From contig JAYEJS010000079.1 in assembly GCA_034660695.1 (NCBI GenBank), positions 1 through 33,076 of the forward strand: DNA of 33,076 bases, given 5' to 3'. The notes under the pieces were generated by a model. The model was given only the letters and a program-made list of their open reading frames with translations, ran no database searches and was not told the origin of the DNA. Origin of the DNA: Candidatus Thermoplasmatota archaeon (GTDB taxonomy: Archaea; Thermoplasmatota; E2; UBA202; DSCA01). The position numbers and the translations under genes are program-made. This document shows positions 1 through 6,769 of this stretch, one piece after another (the first letter of the stretch is position 1; every line of letters starts with the position of its first letter).

Positions 1-238
1 TTATGAATGGAAGTTTTTTGATATCCCCTATGCCCTTTATATCATCCGGACGGATGCCTGCTTCCCTGTACTTTTTTCTGTAAATGGGCACATCATAAGC
101 ATATCTGATGATTTTTCTGAATTGTTTGTCCCTGTATTTCTCAAGCTCTTCGTACGATACTCTCCAAACCCTGTTTATATCTGTCACATATGCTTTTGTC
201 GCGCGAAGCAGAAAGACGGGATTCAGGAAGGGATTCAT
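1..238 (-). CDS. N-terminus of a CapK/PaaK-like adenylate-forming ligase (partial)
   Basis: An open frame starts at the ATG at 236-238 and runs off the left edge, giving 79 codons. The translation contains VPIYRKKYREAGI followed by a D-D-I-K...L-K-K-L-P-F-I pattern. This is typical of the N-terminus of the phenylacetate-CoA ligase/CapK family of AMP-forming enzymes, often found with surface polysaccharide genes. A UDP-glucose dehydrogenase gene lies 0.8 kb upstream on the same strand, which fits a polysaccharide role. The catalytic AMP-binding core lies outside the window, so the substrate cannot be named. A TATA box about 28 bases upstream suggests a leaderless mRNA starting at this ATG. Family call is fairly sure, function is inference. 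Confidence 0.65.
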   Translation of the reverse strand, partial: MNPFLNPVFLLRATKAYVTDINRVWRVSYEELEKYRDKQFRKIIRYAYDVPIYRKKYREAGIRPDDIKGIGDIKKLPFI

Positions 239-260
239 TTTCTCTTCTGCAATGTCTCAT

Positions 261-270
261 AAAATTTATA
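261..270 (-). promoter_or_regulatory. TATA box of the CapK/PaaK-like gene
   Basis: The minus strand reads TATAAATTTT, centred about 28 bases before the ATG at 238. This is the usual archaeal TATA-to-start distance, and it places the transcript start at or next to the start codon. The T/A-rich 55-base gap to the upstream tbp gene holds nothing else recognisable. Confidence 0.45.
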
Positions 271-293
271 TTTTTTGGCCTAAGCTTTTTTGT

Positions 294-839
294 TTATATC
301 AATCTCAATGAATGCAGCTTTGAGGATAAGGTATCTATTGCTTTAGATGCCTCCTCTGGACTTTTTGTTCCCAGACATATGATTTTTCCGGAATTGAAAA
401 TCAAGAAAACCGCACGGGATTCCTCCAGCCAATACACCAACCCAGGAAATTGCTCGGACTCATATTCAACGTTTTCCAATCCAAGGGCCAATACCATATT
501 CGTCAGATTCATTTCCACGCATAAGTCAGAAGATGCAACTACGTTTTTTATCGCAATTTCTGATTCGAATGATACTTCAAAACCAGATTCTACAAGTTTT
601 TCGCATAGTTTCTGGATGCCCGCCCGCAATTCCTCCTCGGACTTCGCACCCAAGCTCACCACCTTGCCGTTCTTGAACAGCAGATACGTTGTTTTTGGCT
701 CATCTATGTGCATGATTAACCCTGGAAAACGTTCTTTTTCGTACTTGCTGCCTGCCACAGTTGATGCGATTTTTTCCAAATTAAGCTCTTTTCCAATCGT
801 TGTGGTAGCAACTATATTTTCTACTTTCATGTCCATCAT
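294..839 (-). CDS. tbp: TATA-binding protein, divergent paralog (TBP1)
   Basis: This is a 181-residue archaeal TBP made of two direct repeats (about residues 1-90 and 91-181). It binds the TATA box and recruits TFB and RNA polymerase. Both repeats keep the core pattern: FPGLIMHIDEPKT...LLF..GKVV in the first and QFPGLVYWLEES...LIF.SGKII in the second. The start is supported by a GGAGGT Shine-Dalgarno at 845-850. It is less like typical TBP than the second copy at 2.8-3.3 kb: CTGAK-type turns are changed to SLGAK and CLGTK, and the C-terminus differs. Stop is TAA. Two TBPs suggest specialised promoter sets, but the intact copy here is the more divergent one. Confidence 0.93.
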   Translation of the reverse strand: MMDMKVENIVATTTIGKELNLEKIASTVAGSKYEKERFPGLIMHIDEPKTTYLLFKNGKVVSLGAKSEEELRAGIQKLCEKLVESGFEVSFESEIAIKNVVASSDLCVEMNLTNMVLALGLENVEYESEQFPGLVYWLEESRAVFLIFNSGKIICLGTKSPEEASKAIDTLSSKLHSLRLI

Positions 840-908
840 GGAATACCTCCAATCACAGGAAAATGGCTGATCTTCCTCTCTTTATTGCATATGTCTAATC
901 CCGTATAT

Positions 909-929
909 CTGCTTTTCTGTCAAAAGCAG
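909..929. other. Perfect 8-bp inverted repeat between tRNA-Arg and tbp1
   Basis: CTGCTTTT and AAAAGCAG flank a 5-base loop. The hairpin lies 17 bases past the 3' end of tRNA-Arg and about 70 bases before tbp1. It could be a tRNA 3' processing or termination structure, or an operator for tbp1. The sequence alone does not decide. Confidence 0.4.
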
Positions 930-945
930 GGTTCTGTTGCATTAG

Positions 946-1020
946 CGGGCCCGAGGGGATTTGAACCCCTGATCTGCAACTCCGAAGGCTGCCGCCTTAT
1001 CCTAGCTAGGCTACGAGCCC
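946..1020 (-). tRNA. tRNA-Arg (anticodon UCG)
   Basis: The minus strand folds as a full cloverleaf. The acceptor stem GGGCTCG pairs with CGGGCCC, including one T-G pair. The D-stem is GCCT/AGGC. The anticodon stem GCAGC/GTTGC closes the loop CTTCGGA, giving anticodon TCG, which reads CGA as arginine. The T-arm is AGGGG-TTCAAAT-CCCCT. The discriminator base is G and no CCA is encoded, as is common in archaea. There is no intron. A likely TATA box (AAATTTAAGTA on the minus strand) lies just upstream and overlaps the 3' end of the UDP-glucose dehydrogenase gene. Confidence 0.97.
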
Positions 1021-1040
1021 GATTGGAATAGTTGCACCTT

Positions 1041-1051
1041 TTACTTAAATT
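1041..1051 (-). promoter_or_regulatory. Probable TATA box of tRNA-Arg
   Basis: An A/T-rich element (AAATTTAAGTA on the minus strand) is centred about 25 bases upstream of the mature tRNA 5' end. It directly follows the stop codon of the upstream dehydrogenase gene, so the tRNA probably has its own promoter. Confidence 0.4.
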
Positions 1052-2320
1052 TTACCAGCATATGCCCTCATAGATCAGCCCTTCTTTTTCCTCGACGATA
1101 TGCCTCCCATCAATGACAACAGGTCTTTTCATCAACCTGAAATTCAGATGGGAGAACTCTTCCCAGTCGGTCATGATAAGACATCCATCGGCATTTTTAA
1201 GGGAAGCATCTGCACTTTTGCAGTAATCTATATTTTCAAAAATTTTCTTCATATTTTCCATGGCGAGGGGATCATATGCAGAGATGACAGCATTCTTTTC
1301 AATAAGTTTTTTTATGACTGGTATGGAACGTGATTCTCTTATATCATCTGTTCCTGCTTTGAAGGAGAGGCCAAGAACCGATATTTTCTTTCCGTCAAGT
1401 TTTTCAGTGTGTTTTTCGAGCAGTTCGATCATCTTCAAGGACTGTCTCTCGTTAACGTGCATGACAGAACGCAGGATGGCCGTATCACATCCCCGTTCAT
1501 CGCCAGCAGAAATGATTGCCCTCACGTCTTTGGGAAAACAGGAGCCGCCAAAGCCCGCCCCTGAGTTGAGGAAATAAGGGGAGATACGATGGTCCATTCC
1601 CACGGCTTCCATAACATCGTATGTATCCACTCCGAGCTTTTTGCAGAAGTTTCCAATTTCGTTGGCAAAAGATATCTTTGTTGCTAGAAGAGCGTTGCTT
1701 GAATATTTTATCATCTCGGCAGTTGTTAGAGTTGTTATAAAAAGAGGCGCGTGGAACGGAGTGTATAGCCTGGTTAACAGTTCCTCAGATTTTTTATCGT
1801 GCACACCGATCACGATTCTGTCGGGATGTTTGAAATCGTGTATTGCTTTTCCTTCCCTCAAAAATTCCGGATTCATTGAAACGCCAAAATCATGCCCGGC
1901 TTTTTTGCCCGTTAATTTTTCCAGAAAGGGTATGACAAAACCTTCGGTTGTACCAGGCAAAACAGTGCTTTTTATTACAACCAATTTCCATTCATTTCCG
2001 ATATATCTGCCAATATTTTTAATTGCTTCCTCCACATATTCTAAATTTATGCTTCCGTCTTTCCTTGAAGGCGTGCCTACGCACACAAAAACAGCATCCG
2101 CTTCTGTTATGGGCCCATATTCTGTCGTTGCTTTTATCCTCCCGCTGTTTCTTTTAAGCATCTCCCCCAGGTCATCCTCATATATTGGCGGAAACGATTT
2201 ATTTATTTCATTCACTTTTTCTTCGTCGATATCTATGAATACTACATCATTTCCATTATCTGCAAGGCAAACACCGGTTACCATCCCCACATATCCGGCA
2301 CCAATTATGCATATCTTCAT
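1052..2320 (-). CDS. ugd: UDP-glucose 6-dehydrogenase family protein
   Basis: This is a 422-residue enzyme of the UDP-glucose/GDP-mannose dehydrogenase family, oxidising a nucleotide sugar to the uronate with two NAD. The N-terminal Rossmann motif is GAGYVG (residues 7-12). The NPEFLREGKAI block is at about 150-160. The catalytic cysteine lies in GAGFGGSCFPKD (Cys261). The C-terminal domain has SVLGLSFKAGTDDIRESRS. An ATG at 2335 is also in frame, but TTTAAA near 2340-2346 is about 25 bases before the ATG at 2320, and the family starts at M-K-I. The exact sugar (UDP-Glc, UDP-GlcNAc or UDP-ManNAc) is not fixed by sequence reading. It probably serves surface polysaccharide or glycoprotein glycan synthesis. 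Confidence 0.92.
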   Translation of the reverse strand: MKICIIGAGYVGMVTGVCLADNGNDVVFIDIDEEKVNEINKSFPPIYEDDLGEMLKRNSGRIKATTEYGPITEADAVFVCVGTPSRKDGSINLEYVEEAIKNIGRYIGNEWKLVVIKSTVLPGTTEGFVIPFLEKLTGKKAGHDFGVSMNPEFLREGKAIHDFKHPDRIVIGVHDKKSEELLTRLYTPFHAPLFITTLTTAEMIKYSSNALLATKISFANEIGNFCKKLGVDTYDVMEAVGMDHRISPYFLNSGAGFGGSCFPKDVRAIISAGDERGCDTAILRSVMHVNERQSLKMIELLEKHTEKLDGKKISVLGLSFKAGTDDIRESRSIPVIKKLIEKNAVISAYDPLAMENMKKIFENIDYCKSADASLKNADGCLIMTDWEEFSHLNFRLMKRPVVIDGRHIVEEKEGLIYEGICW

Positions 2321-2426
2321 GATTTCGTAATGCAAAGTAGTTTAAAAAAACTCAGGAAGCCGGTGCATGTCTTCTCATCGAATATTATCCAGTTAGAGCC
2401 CGGGACAGATGACAAAAAGAAAATAA

Positions 2427-2443
2427 GAGGGAGAATTCCCCTC
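2427..2443 (-). terminator. Hairpin followed by T-rich tract, possible terminator
   Basis: On the minus strand, GAGGG and CCCTC flank GAATTCT, and TTATTTTCTTTTTG follows. It lies about 40 bases past the stop of the 81-residue membrane protein gene. The 2340-2479 gap holds little else. A 13-base palindrome TGTAACAGTTACA (2472-2484) overlaps the stop codon. Confidence 0.4.
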
Positions 2444-2479
2444 AAAGATAGAGATAGGTATTTTATTTCTCTGTAACAG

Positions 2480-2725
2480 TTACATCCAGAGCAACGCCAT
2501 AAACAGTGCACCGGCGATAATCATTCCCATGCGGGTATAATTGTCTATTTCTGTATCCACCAGTGCTCCAACAGCGAATCCTATTCCACCTATTAGTATT
2601 CCAAGATCCGCTATTACTGTTGATGTATTTATTGCATCCTCGTCGTCTGCATACACTCCTGCTACCATACCTATAAATAGCAGGACAATACCTATTGCGA
2701 CTGCTGCGGGTATCCAGGGTTTCAT
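2480..2725 (-). CDS. Small hypothetical membrane protein, 81 aa
   Basis: I do not recognise a named family. The protein has an N-terminal hydrophobic segment (about residues 7-25), a short acidic stretch (DDEDA), then two hydrophobic segments (about 38-57 and 66-81), giving two or three membrane spans. It is likely real: it has a strong Shine-Dalgarno GGAGGGG (2733-2739), a good TATA box (TATATAAATAA, 2759-2769), and a hairpin plus T-tract after the stop. It stands as a single-gene unit between tbp2 and the UDP-glucose dehydrogenase gene. No function is proposed. Confidence 0.75.
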   Translation of the reverse strand: MKPWIPAAVAIGIVLLFIGMVAGVYADDEDAINTSTVIADLGILIGGIGFAVGALVDTEIDNYTRMGMIIAGALFMALLWM

Positions 2726-2758
2726 ATCTTATCCCCTCCAGAGTGATAATATCTCTTC

Positions 2759-2769
2759 TTATTTATATA
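2759..2769 (-). promoter_or_regulatory. TATA box of the 81-aa membrane protein gene
   Basis: The minus strand reads TATATAAATAA, centred about 39 bases before the ATG at 2725. It predicts a start near 2738 and a short leader carrying the GGAGGGG Shine-Dalgarno. Confidence 0.55.
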
Positions 2770-2797
2770 CATGTCTATTTTTTTTCAAAATTTTACC

Positions 2798-3346
2798 TTA
2801 TAGCAGCATTCCCTTCTCACCTAGTTCTTTCGCCATCATATCTATTGCATCTGAAACCTGTTCCGCTTTTCTCGCTCCTGTGCATACCAGTTTTCCAGAG
2901 CCGAATAGAAGGACAACGACATGAAGGTCTTTAAGTCTATAAACCAGCCCAGGGAACTATTCCGGCTCGTATTCTACTTTTTCAAGACCTATTGCAAGTG
3001 CGACGTCATTCAAATTCAATTTGGCATTCAAATTTGCAGAGGCAACGATGTTCTGGATATTTATTTCCGGACTTTTAAAAACCTTGGATCCTGCCTTCTC
3101 GACTTTATTACAAACTTTTTTTATTGCTCTTTTCACATCTCCCGTCGTCTTTGCACCCGTGCATACGACCTTTCCACTCCTGAACAGCAGAGCAGCAGTT
3201 TTTGGCTCATCCAGACGAAGTACAAGCCCCGGGAATCGCTTGGGTTTATAGTCTCCTCCGGACAATAATTTTGATAACATCGTCAAATCCAATTCATCGG
3301 CTATCGTGGTTGACGCTACAATATTTTCTATTTTCATATCAGCCAT
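2798..3346 (-). CDS. tbp: TATA-binding protein, canonical-type paralog (TBP2), interrupted by one in-frame TAG
   Basis: From the ATG at 3344-3346 the frame encodes 129 residues of a very typical archaeal TBP (FPGLVLRLDEPKTAALLF, GKVVCTGAK) and then meets TAG at 2957-2959. Read through, the same frame continues for 52 perfectly TBP-like codons (FPGLVYRLKDLHVVVLLFGS, then GKLVCTGARKAEQV) to a TAA at 2798-2800, giving 182 residues. That matches the 181 of TBP1. The interrupted position is the Q of the E-Q-F-P-G motif of the second repeat, and TBP1 has CAA there, so a single C-to-T change of CAG explains it. Truncation would remove most of the second repeat's DNA-binding sheet. Options are a sequencing or assembly error, a recent nonsense mutation, or UAG readthrough or recoding. 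GGGGGT (3352-3357) is the Shine-Dalgarno. Confidence 0.9.
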
Positions 3347-3369
3347 AATTTACCCCCTAATTTAAGTAG

Positions 3370-3392
3370 TATATAAACTCCCTTTATAAAGG
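3370..3392 (-). promoter_or_regulatory. tbp2 promoter: TATA-like element and palindrome CCTTTATAAAGG
   Basis: On the minus strand TTTATATA lies at 3370-3377. A perfect 12-base palindrome CCTTTATAAAGG, itself containing TTTATAAA, lies at 3381-3392. If the palindrome is the TATA box, the transcript start near 3360 leaves the GGGGGT Shine-Dalgarno in a short leader. If 3370-3377 is used, the mRNA would be nearly leaderless. Confidence 0.45.
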
Positions 3393-3467
3393 TTTGGAGC
3401 ACAATATCTGTCCTGCATTAGATTTATTGGGATGAACTTTGCATACAACGTTTGACAAAGGAGGAAA

Positions 3468-4397
3468 TCATGGAGGGCATTTTGCACATACCGACCTGAA
3501 CAGTGTTGTACTGAGGTAACGCTCTCCCCTATCAGGTAATATTGCAACAATTGTACCAGAATCCATATTCTTTGCTATATGCAGAGCACCTGCAACTGCT
3601 GCGCCGCTCGATGCACCGACAAAAATTCCTTCTTTTGTGGCGAGAAGGCGTACTATTTCAGATGCCTCATCATCATCGATTACAATTTTTTCGTCCAATA
3701 TACTCTCGTTATAAATTTTGGGAGTCATGGATTCTTTCATATTTTTAAGTCCCTGTATTCTATGTCCTTCCGGCGGTTCTACCCCCACAATCCTGATTTC
3801 TTGCTTTTTTTCCTTTAAATATTTGCCCACTCCCATTATAGTTCCTGTTGTGCCCATGCCAGCAACAAATACATCGACTTCCCCGTCAGTCTGAGAGAAA
3901 ATTTCTGGTCCAGTTGTTTCGTAATGTGAAAGGACGTTATTTTCGTTTTCAAACTGATTGGGCATGAAATACTTATCCGGCTCTTCATTAACAAGTTCAC
4001 GGGCTTTTTTAATAGAACCATCTGTACCTTCATCCGCGGGGGTAAAAGCAACTTCGGCACCAAACGCCTCCAATATGTGCCTTCTTTCCATACTGACGCA
4101 TTCTGGCATTAGTAACTTAACTCTGTACCCTTTTATGGCACCTATCATCGCAAGAGCGATTCCTGTATTTCCGGATGTTGGTTCAAGTATTATCTTATCT
4201 TTTGTCAGCTTCCCAGATTCTTCTCCCTTTTTTACCATATAATATGCCGGTCTATCTTTTATTGAACCACCCGGGTTCATCGCCTCGACTTTACCAAAAA
4301 TCCTAACATCACGGTTTCTATTTAAATTGCTCAACTTCACAAGTGGCGTATTACCAATGGCATCCAATATGCTGAATTTTTTATTTTTCATATCCAC
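3468..4397 (-). CDS. cysK: Cysteine synthase family (PLP beta-replacing enzyme)
   Basis: This is a 309-residue fold-type II PLP enzyme of the CysK/CysM/CBS group, making cysteine from an activated serine and sulfide. The opening ILDAIGNTPLVKL is diagnostic. The PLP lysine is K47 in GGSIKDRPA. TSGNTG (74-79) binds substrate and GTTGT (182-186) holds the PLP phosphate. The end has the typical LPDRGERYLST, plus a short C-terminal CAKCPP tail whose two cysteines could bind metal (inference). The donor (O-acetyl- or O-phosphoserine) cannot be fixed. A TATA-like TTTTTAAATA (about 4417-4426) lies 23-28 bases before the ATG. Stop is TGA. It fits the sulfur-rich theme of the window but is a separate unit. 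Confidence 0.92.
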   Translation of the reverse strand: MDMKNKKFSILDAIGNTPLVKLSNLNRNRDVRIFGKVEAMNPGGSIKDRPAYYMVKKGEESGKLTKDKIILEPTSGNTGIALAMIGAIKGYRVKLLMPECVSMERRHILEAFGAEVAFTPADEGTDGSIKKARELVNEEPDKYFMPNQFENENNVLSHYETTGPEIFSQTDGEVDVFVAGMGTTGTIMGVGKYLKEKKQEIRIVGVEPPEGHRIQGLKNMKESMTPKIYNESILDEKIVIDDDEASEIVRLLATKEGIFVGASSGAAVAGALHIAKNMDSGTIVAILPDRGERYLSTTLFRSVCAKCPP

Positions 4398-4546
4398 CGT
4401 TGAACAAGATGATCGTATTTAAAAATTTTAGCTTGTGTGCTTTGCATAATTATTCCGAGAATTAGCCCCGTACATTTATTGCCAGCAAGGTGTCATACGA
4501 ATGAATGAAATAAAATGGAGTCTCGTCGGGCATGCTCATGCTCCTA

Positions 4547-5359
4547 TTATAACTGTTCCATTTCAAGTGAAAAATCTTTGCTTTTTACTGAATGCGTCAG
4601 CCAGCCCAGTGAAATGATATCGGCAAAAGTATAGTTGGCGATGTTTTCGGGTGTTATGCCGCCGGAAACCTCTATTTTCACGGACGGATTTACTGCTCTT
4701 GCCTCGCGGGCAGCTATTTTTCCTTTGGCTGGAGGCATGTTGTCAAGCATTATGATATTGACGTCCTCTTCAGCGGCAATGACAGCGTTTTCGATACTTT
4801 CAACCTCCACTTCTATCGGCTTATCTATTTTCTCTTTTGCCTTCCTTATGGCTTCCCTAATGGATAGGTATATTAGATGATTATCCTTTATTATAACTCC
4901 ATCATATAACCCCATTCGGTGTGCCATCCCGCCTCCAATTGTAACGGCTTTTTTTTCGTATTTTCTGAAGCCGGGAGTTGTCTTTCTTGTTGCTGCTATA
5001 TTAATTTTTGCGTTCTTTTTCCTACAAGTTTTGACAAGTTCGTTGGTAATACTTGCTATGCCGCTCATTCTGGAAATGACGTTCAAGGCCAGTCTTTCGC
5101 CGGCAAGTATGGAACGGGCCTTTCCTTTTATCTCCATTACCCTGTCGTTTGCCCTGGCTTCCTCGCCGTCCTTCATTATCAAATTTACGGTCAGTCCCAG
5201 ATGGGAAAACACTGCTTTCGCTTCCTCAAGGCCTGCCAGAATGCAACATTCCTTGGAAATGATAAAAGCCTTTCCCGCTTCGTCCCCAAGCAAGCCGTCC
5301 GAGGTTATATCACCCTTCTCATTCAAATCTTCATAAAGGAATCTTTCTATGTCTCCCAT
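4547..5359 (-). CDS. nadC: Nicotinate-nucleotide (quinolinate) phosphoribosyltransferase
   Basis: This is a 270-residue type II phosphoribosyltransferase. It converts quinolinate and PRPP to nicotinate mononucleotide, CO2 and PPi in de novo NAD synthesis. Signature blocks are the N-terminal EDLNEKGDITS, ERLALNVISRMSGIAS, ATRKTTPGFR (123-132), GGG..HR.GL.D (142-153) and IKDNH (157-161), with SGGITPENI near the end. Length is normal. It diverges from nadX across only 35 bases, and nadA lies 6 kb away, so all three de novo genes are in the window. The 4398-4546 gap to cysK holds only the cysK promoter region and no further gene. Confidence 0.95.
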   Translation of the reverse strand: MGDIERFLYEDLNEKGDITSDGLLGDEAGKAFIISKECCILAGLEEAKAVFSHLGLTVNLIMKDGEEARANDRVMEIKGKARSILAGERLALNVISRMSGIASITNELVKTCRKKNAKINIAATRKTTPGFRKYEKKAVTIGGGMAHRMGLYDGVIIKDNHLIYLSIREAIRKAKEKIDKPIEVEVESIENAVIAAEEDVNIIMLDNMPPAKGKIAAREARAVNPSVKIEVSGGITPENIANYTFADIISLGWLTHSVKSKDFSLEMEQL

Positions 5360-5366
5360 AGGAACG

Positions 5367-5395
5367 TATTAATAGAAATCCTCTATTTATTAATA
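5367..5395. promoter_or_regulatory. Divergent nadC/nadX promoter with two TATTAATA palindromes
   Basis: Two identical palindromes TATTAATA lie at 5367-5374 and 5388-5395, 21 bases apart (two helical turns). The first is 21-28 bases before the nadX ATG. The second is 29-36 bases before the nadC ATG and overlaps the nadX start. Each can serve as the TATA box of the gene on the other side, so the two promoters overlap face to face. Confidence 0.5.
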
Positions 5396-6171
5396 TGGAT
5401 AGCATAAAGCTAGGAATAATAGGCTGTGGGGCGGTAGGCAGTGATGTGGCGATGGCCGCGGACAACATGGAAGAGATATGCAAAATCTATCTTTACGACA
5501 TAAAAAAAGAAAAGGCGGAGAAACTGGGTAAAAAATTAAAAAAGGGAGTTGCCGAGGATTTTAATAATTTTTTGGGAAAGGTCGACATTGTTTTTGAGGC
5601 GGCATCCCAGGAAGCAATAAGGCAATATGCAGAAAAGGTTATCGATGCAGGAAAGGATTTGATAATAATGAGTATCGGCAGTCTTTTCGATGACACCCTG
5701 CGAAAAAGATTGGAAAGGAAAGCGAAAGAAAAAAAATGCAAGATTTACCTTCCGTCAGGGGCGGTATGCGGTATTGATGGGATAAAAGCGGCTAGGGCAG
5801 ATGACATAGACGAGGTCACACTTGTAACAACAAAGTCTCCTTCCTCTCTTGGCAGAGAACTGGAAAAGAGGACTATACTTTTTGATGGGAGTGCAAGGGA
5901 AGCGGTAAAGAAATTTCCGAGAAATATAAATGTTGCCGCGTGCCTGTCCATTGCCGGCATAGGATTTGACGAGACGAGGGTTAAAATTGTTGCAGATCCC
6001 GTGGTTAAGTGTAACAGCCATAAAATACTGGCCCATGGAAAATTTGGACGGCTTAGGGCGGAGGTAGAAAATCTGCCGAATCCAAACAATCCCGGTTCAA
6101 GTTACCTGGCATCCCTTTCAGCAATTGCAACCCTGAGACGGGCGATTAATCCAATTCAGATAGGTGCATGA
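5395..6171 (+). CDS. nadX: L-aspartate dehydrogenase
   Basis: This is a 258-residue NAD(P)-dependent aspartate dehydrogenase. It makes iminoaspartate, the substrate of quinolinate synthase, in place of aspartate oxidase NadB. The Rossmann motif is GCGAVG (10-15). Family blocks are EAASQEAIRQYA (68-79), LPSGAVCGIDGIKAA (119-133), KFPRNINVAA (173-182) and the nucleophile-side histidine His209 in CNSHKI. The C-terminal SSYLASLSAIATLRR is typical. Its promoter is shared with nadC. It is the first gene of a plus-strand run in which the next start overlaps its stop, so its co-transcription with redox membrane proteins is notable. Confidence 0.94.
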   Translation: MDSIKLGIIGCGAVGSDVAMAADNMEEICKIYLYDIKKEKAEKLGKKLKKGVAEDFNNFLGKVDIVFEAASQEAIRQYAEKVIDAGKDLIIMSIGSLFDDTLRKRLERKAKEKKCKIYLPSGAVCGIDGIKAARADDIDEVTLVTTKSPSSLGRELEKRTILFDGSAREAVKKFPRNINVAACLSIAGIGFDETRVKIVADPVVKCNSHKILAHGKFGRLRAEVENLPNPNNPGSSYLASLSAIATLRRAINPIQIGA

Positions 6172-6769
6172 AATGAGATTGGCACAGGTTATTGGCATAG
6201 CCATTGCACTTGTGCTTTTCACGGGCGGGGTGTATACTTCATACGAAAAGTCGAGAAATCTAAATGAAGCTACTTGTCTGGGTTGCCTTGCGCTTAACCC
6301 CATCGTAAAATCTTTTTCCGGGTTTTGGGTCGAGTATCCTGAAGGATATGATAAGGAAGGAAACAATGTGCCACATCCGTCGTGGGTCGTTGATGAACTG
6401 AGTAAAGGAAAGGTTGTGATGCTCTTTTTCTGGTATCATGGATGCGATCCATGCAGCAGACAGTGGAGTGACATGAAAAATGCAGGTATTGTTGAAGGAA
6501 GCGAAGAAAACGGGTGCATGGACGAAAGATACAAAAAAAACATCACACTTTTCACTGTAGATATCATCAATAGCGAGAGAAAAGATGTTATAAAAATTTA
6601 CACTCCAAAGGGAGATATTGGAGCACCAACAACGGTCATTCTCACTCTCAAAGATGGAAACGTTTTGTGGTATGCCTTCCAGGGGCCTGCAGGTGGGGAT
6701 GGTGGACAGCCTTCCCTCAAACAGTTAGAAGAAATATTGGCCCTTGCAGTCGAGAATATGGAGGTGTAG
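6164..6769 (+). CDS. Membrane-anchored thioredoxin-like protein
   Basis: The protein has 201 residues from the ATG at 6164, or 198 from the ATG at 6173. The second start lies just after the nadX stop, and which is used is unclear. An N-terminal hydrophobic anchor (about 7-24) precedes a CLGC pair (C38, C41). The thioredoxin-type motif WYHGCDPCSRQW follows (C94, C97) in a VVMLFFW context, then a beta-rich fold ending GAPTTVILTLKDGN. This indicates an extracytoplasmic thiol oxidoreductase (inference). The stop is TAG at 6767-6769, directly abutting the ATG of the NapH-like gene in the same frame. Co-expression with that polyferredoxin suggests electron transfer to exported disulfides. Confidence 0.75.
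   Translation: MHEMRLAQVIGIAIALVLFTGGVYTSYEKSRNLNEATCLGCLALNPIVKSFSGFWVEYPEGYDKEGNNVPHPSWVVDELSKGKVVMLFFWYHGCDPCSRQWSDMKNAGIVEGSEENGCMDERYKKNITLFTVDIINSERKDVIKIYTPKGDIGAPTTVILTLKDGNVLWYAFQGPAGGDGGQPSLKQLEEILALAVENMEV

Noticed and set aside
190-870. 226-codon plus-strand frame
   Set aside because: It is antisense to tbp1, whose strand gives a clear TBP; the frame has no recognisable motif.
1641-2330. 229-codon plus-strand frame
   Set aside because: Antisense shadow of the UDP-glucose dehydrogenase gene; serine-rich composition typical of shadow frames.
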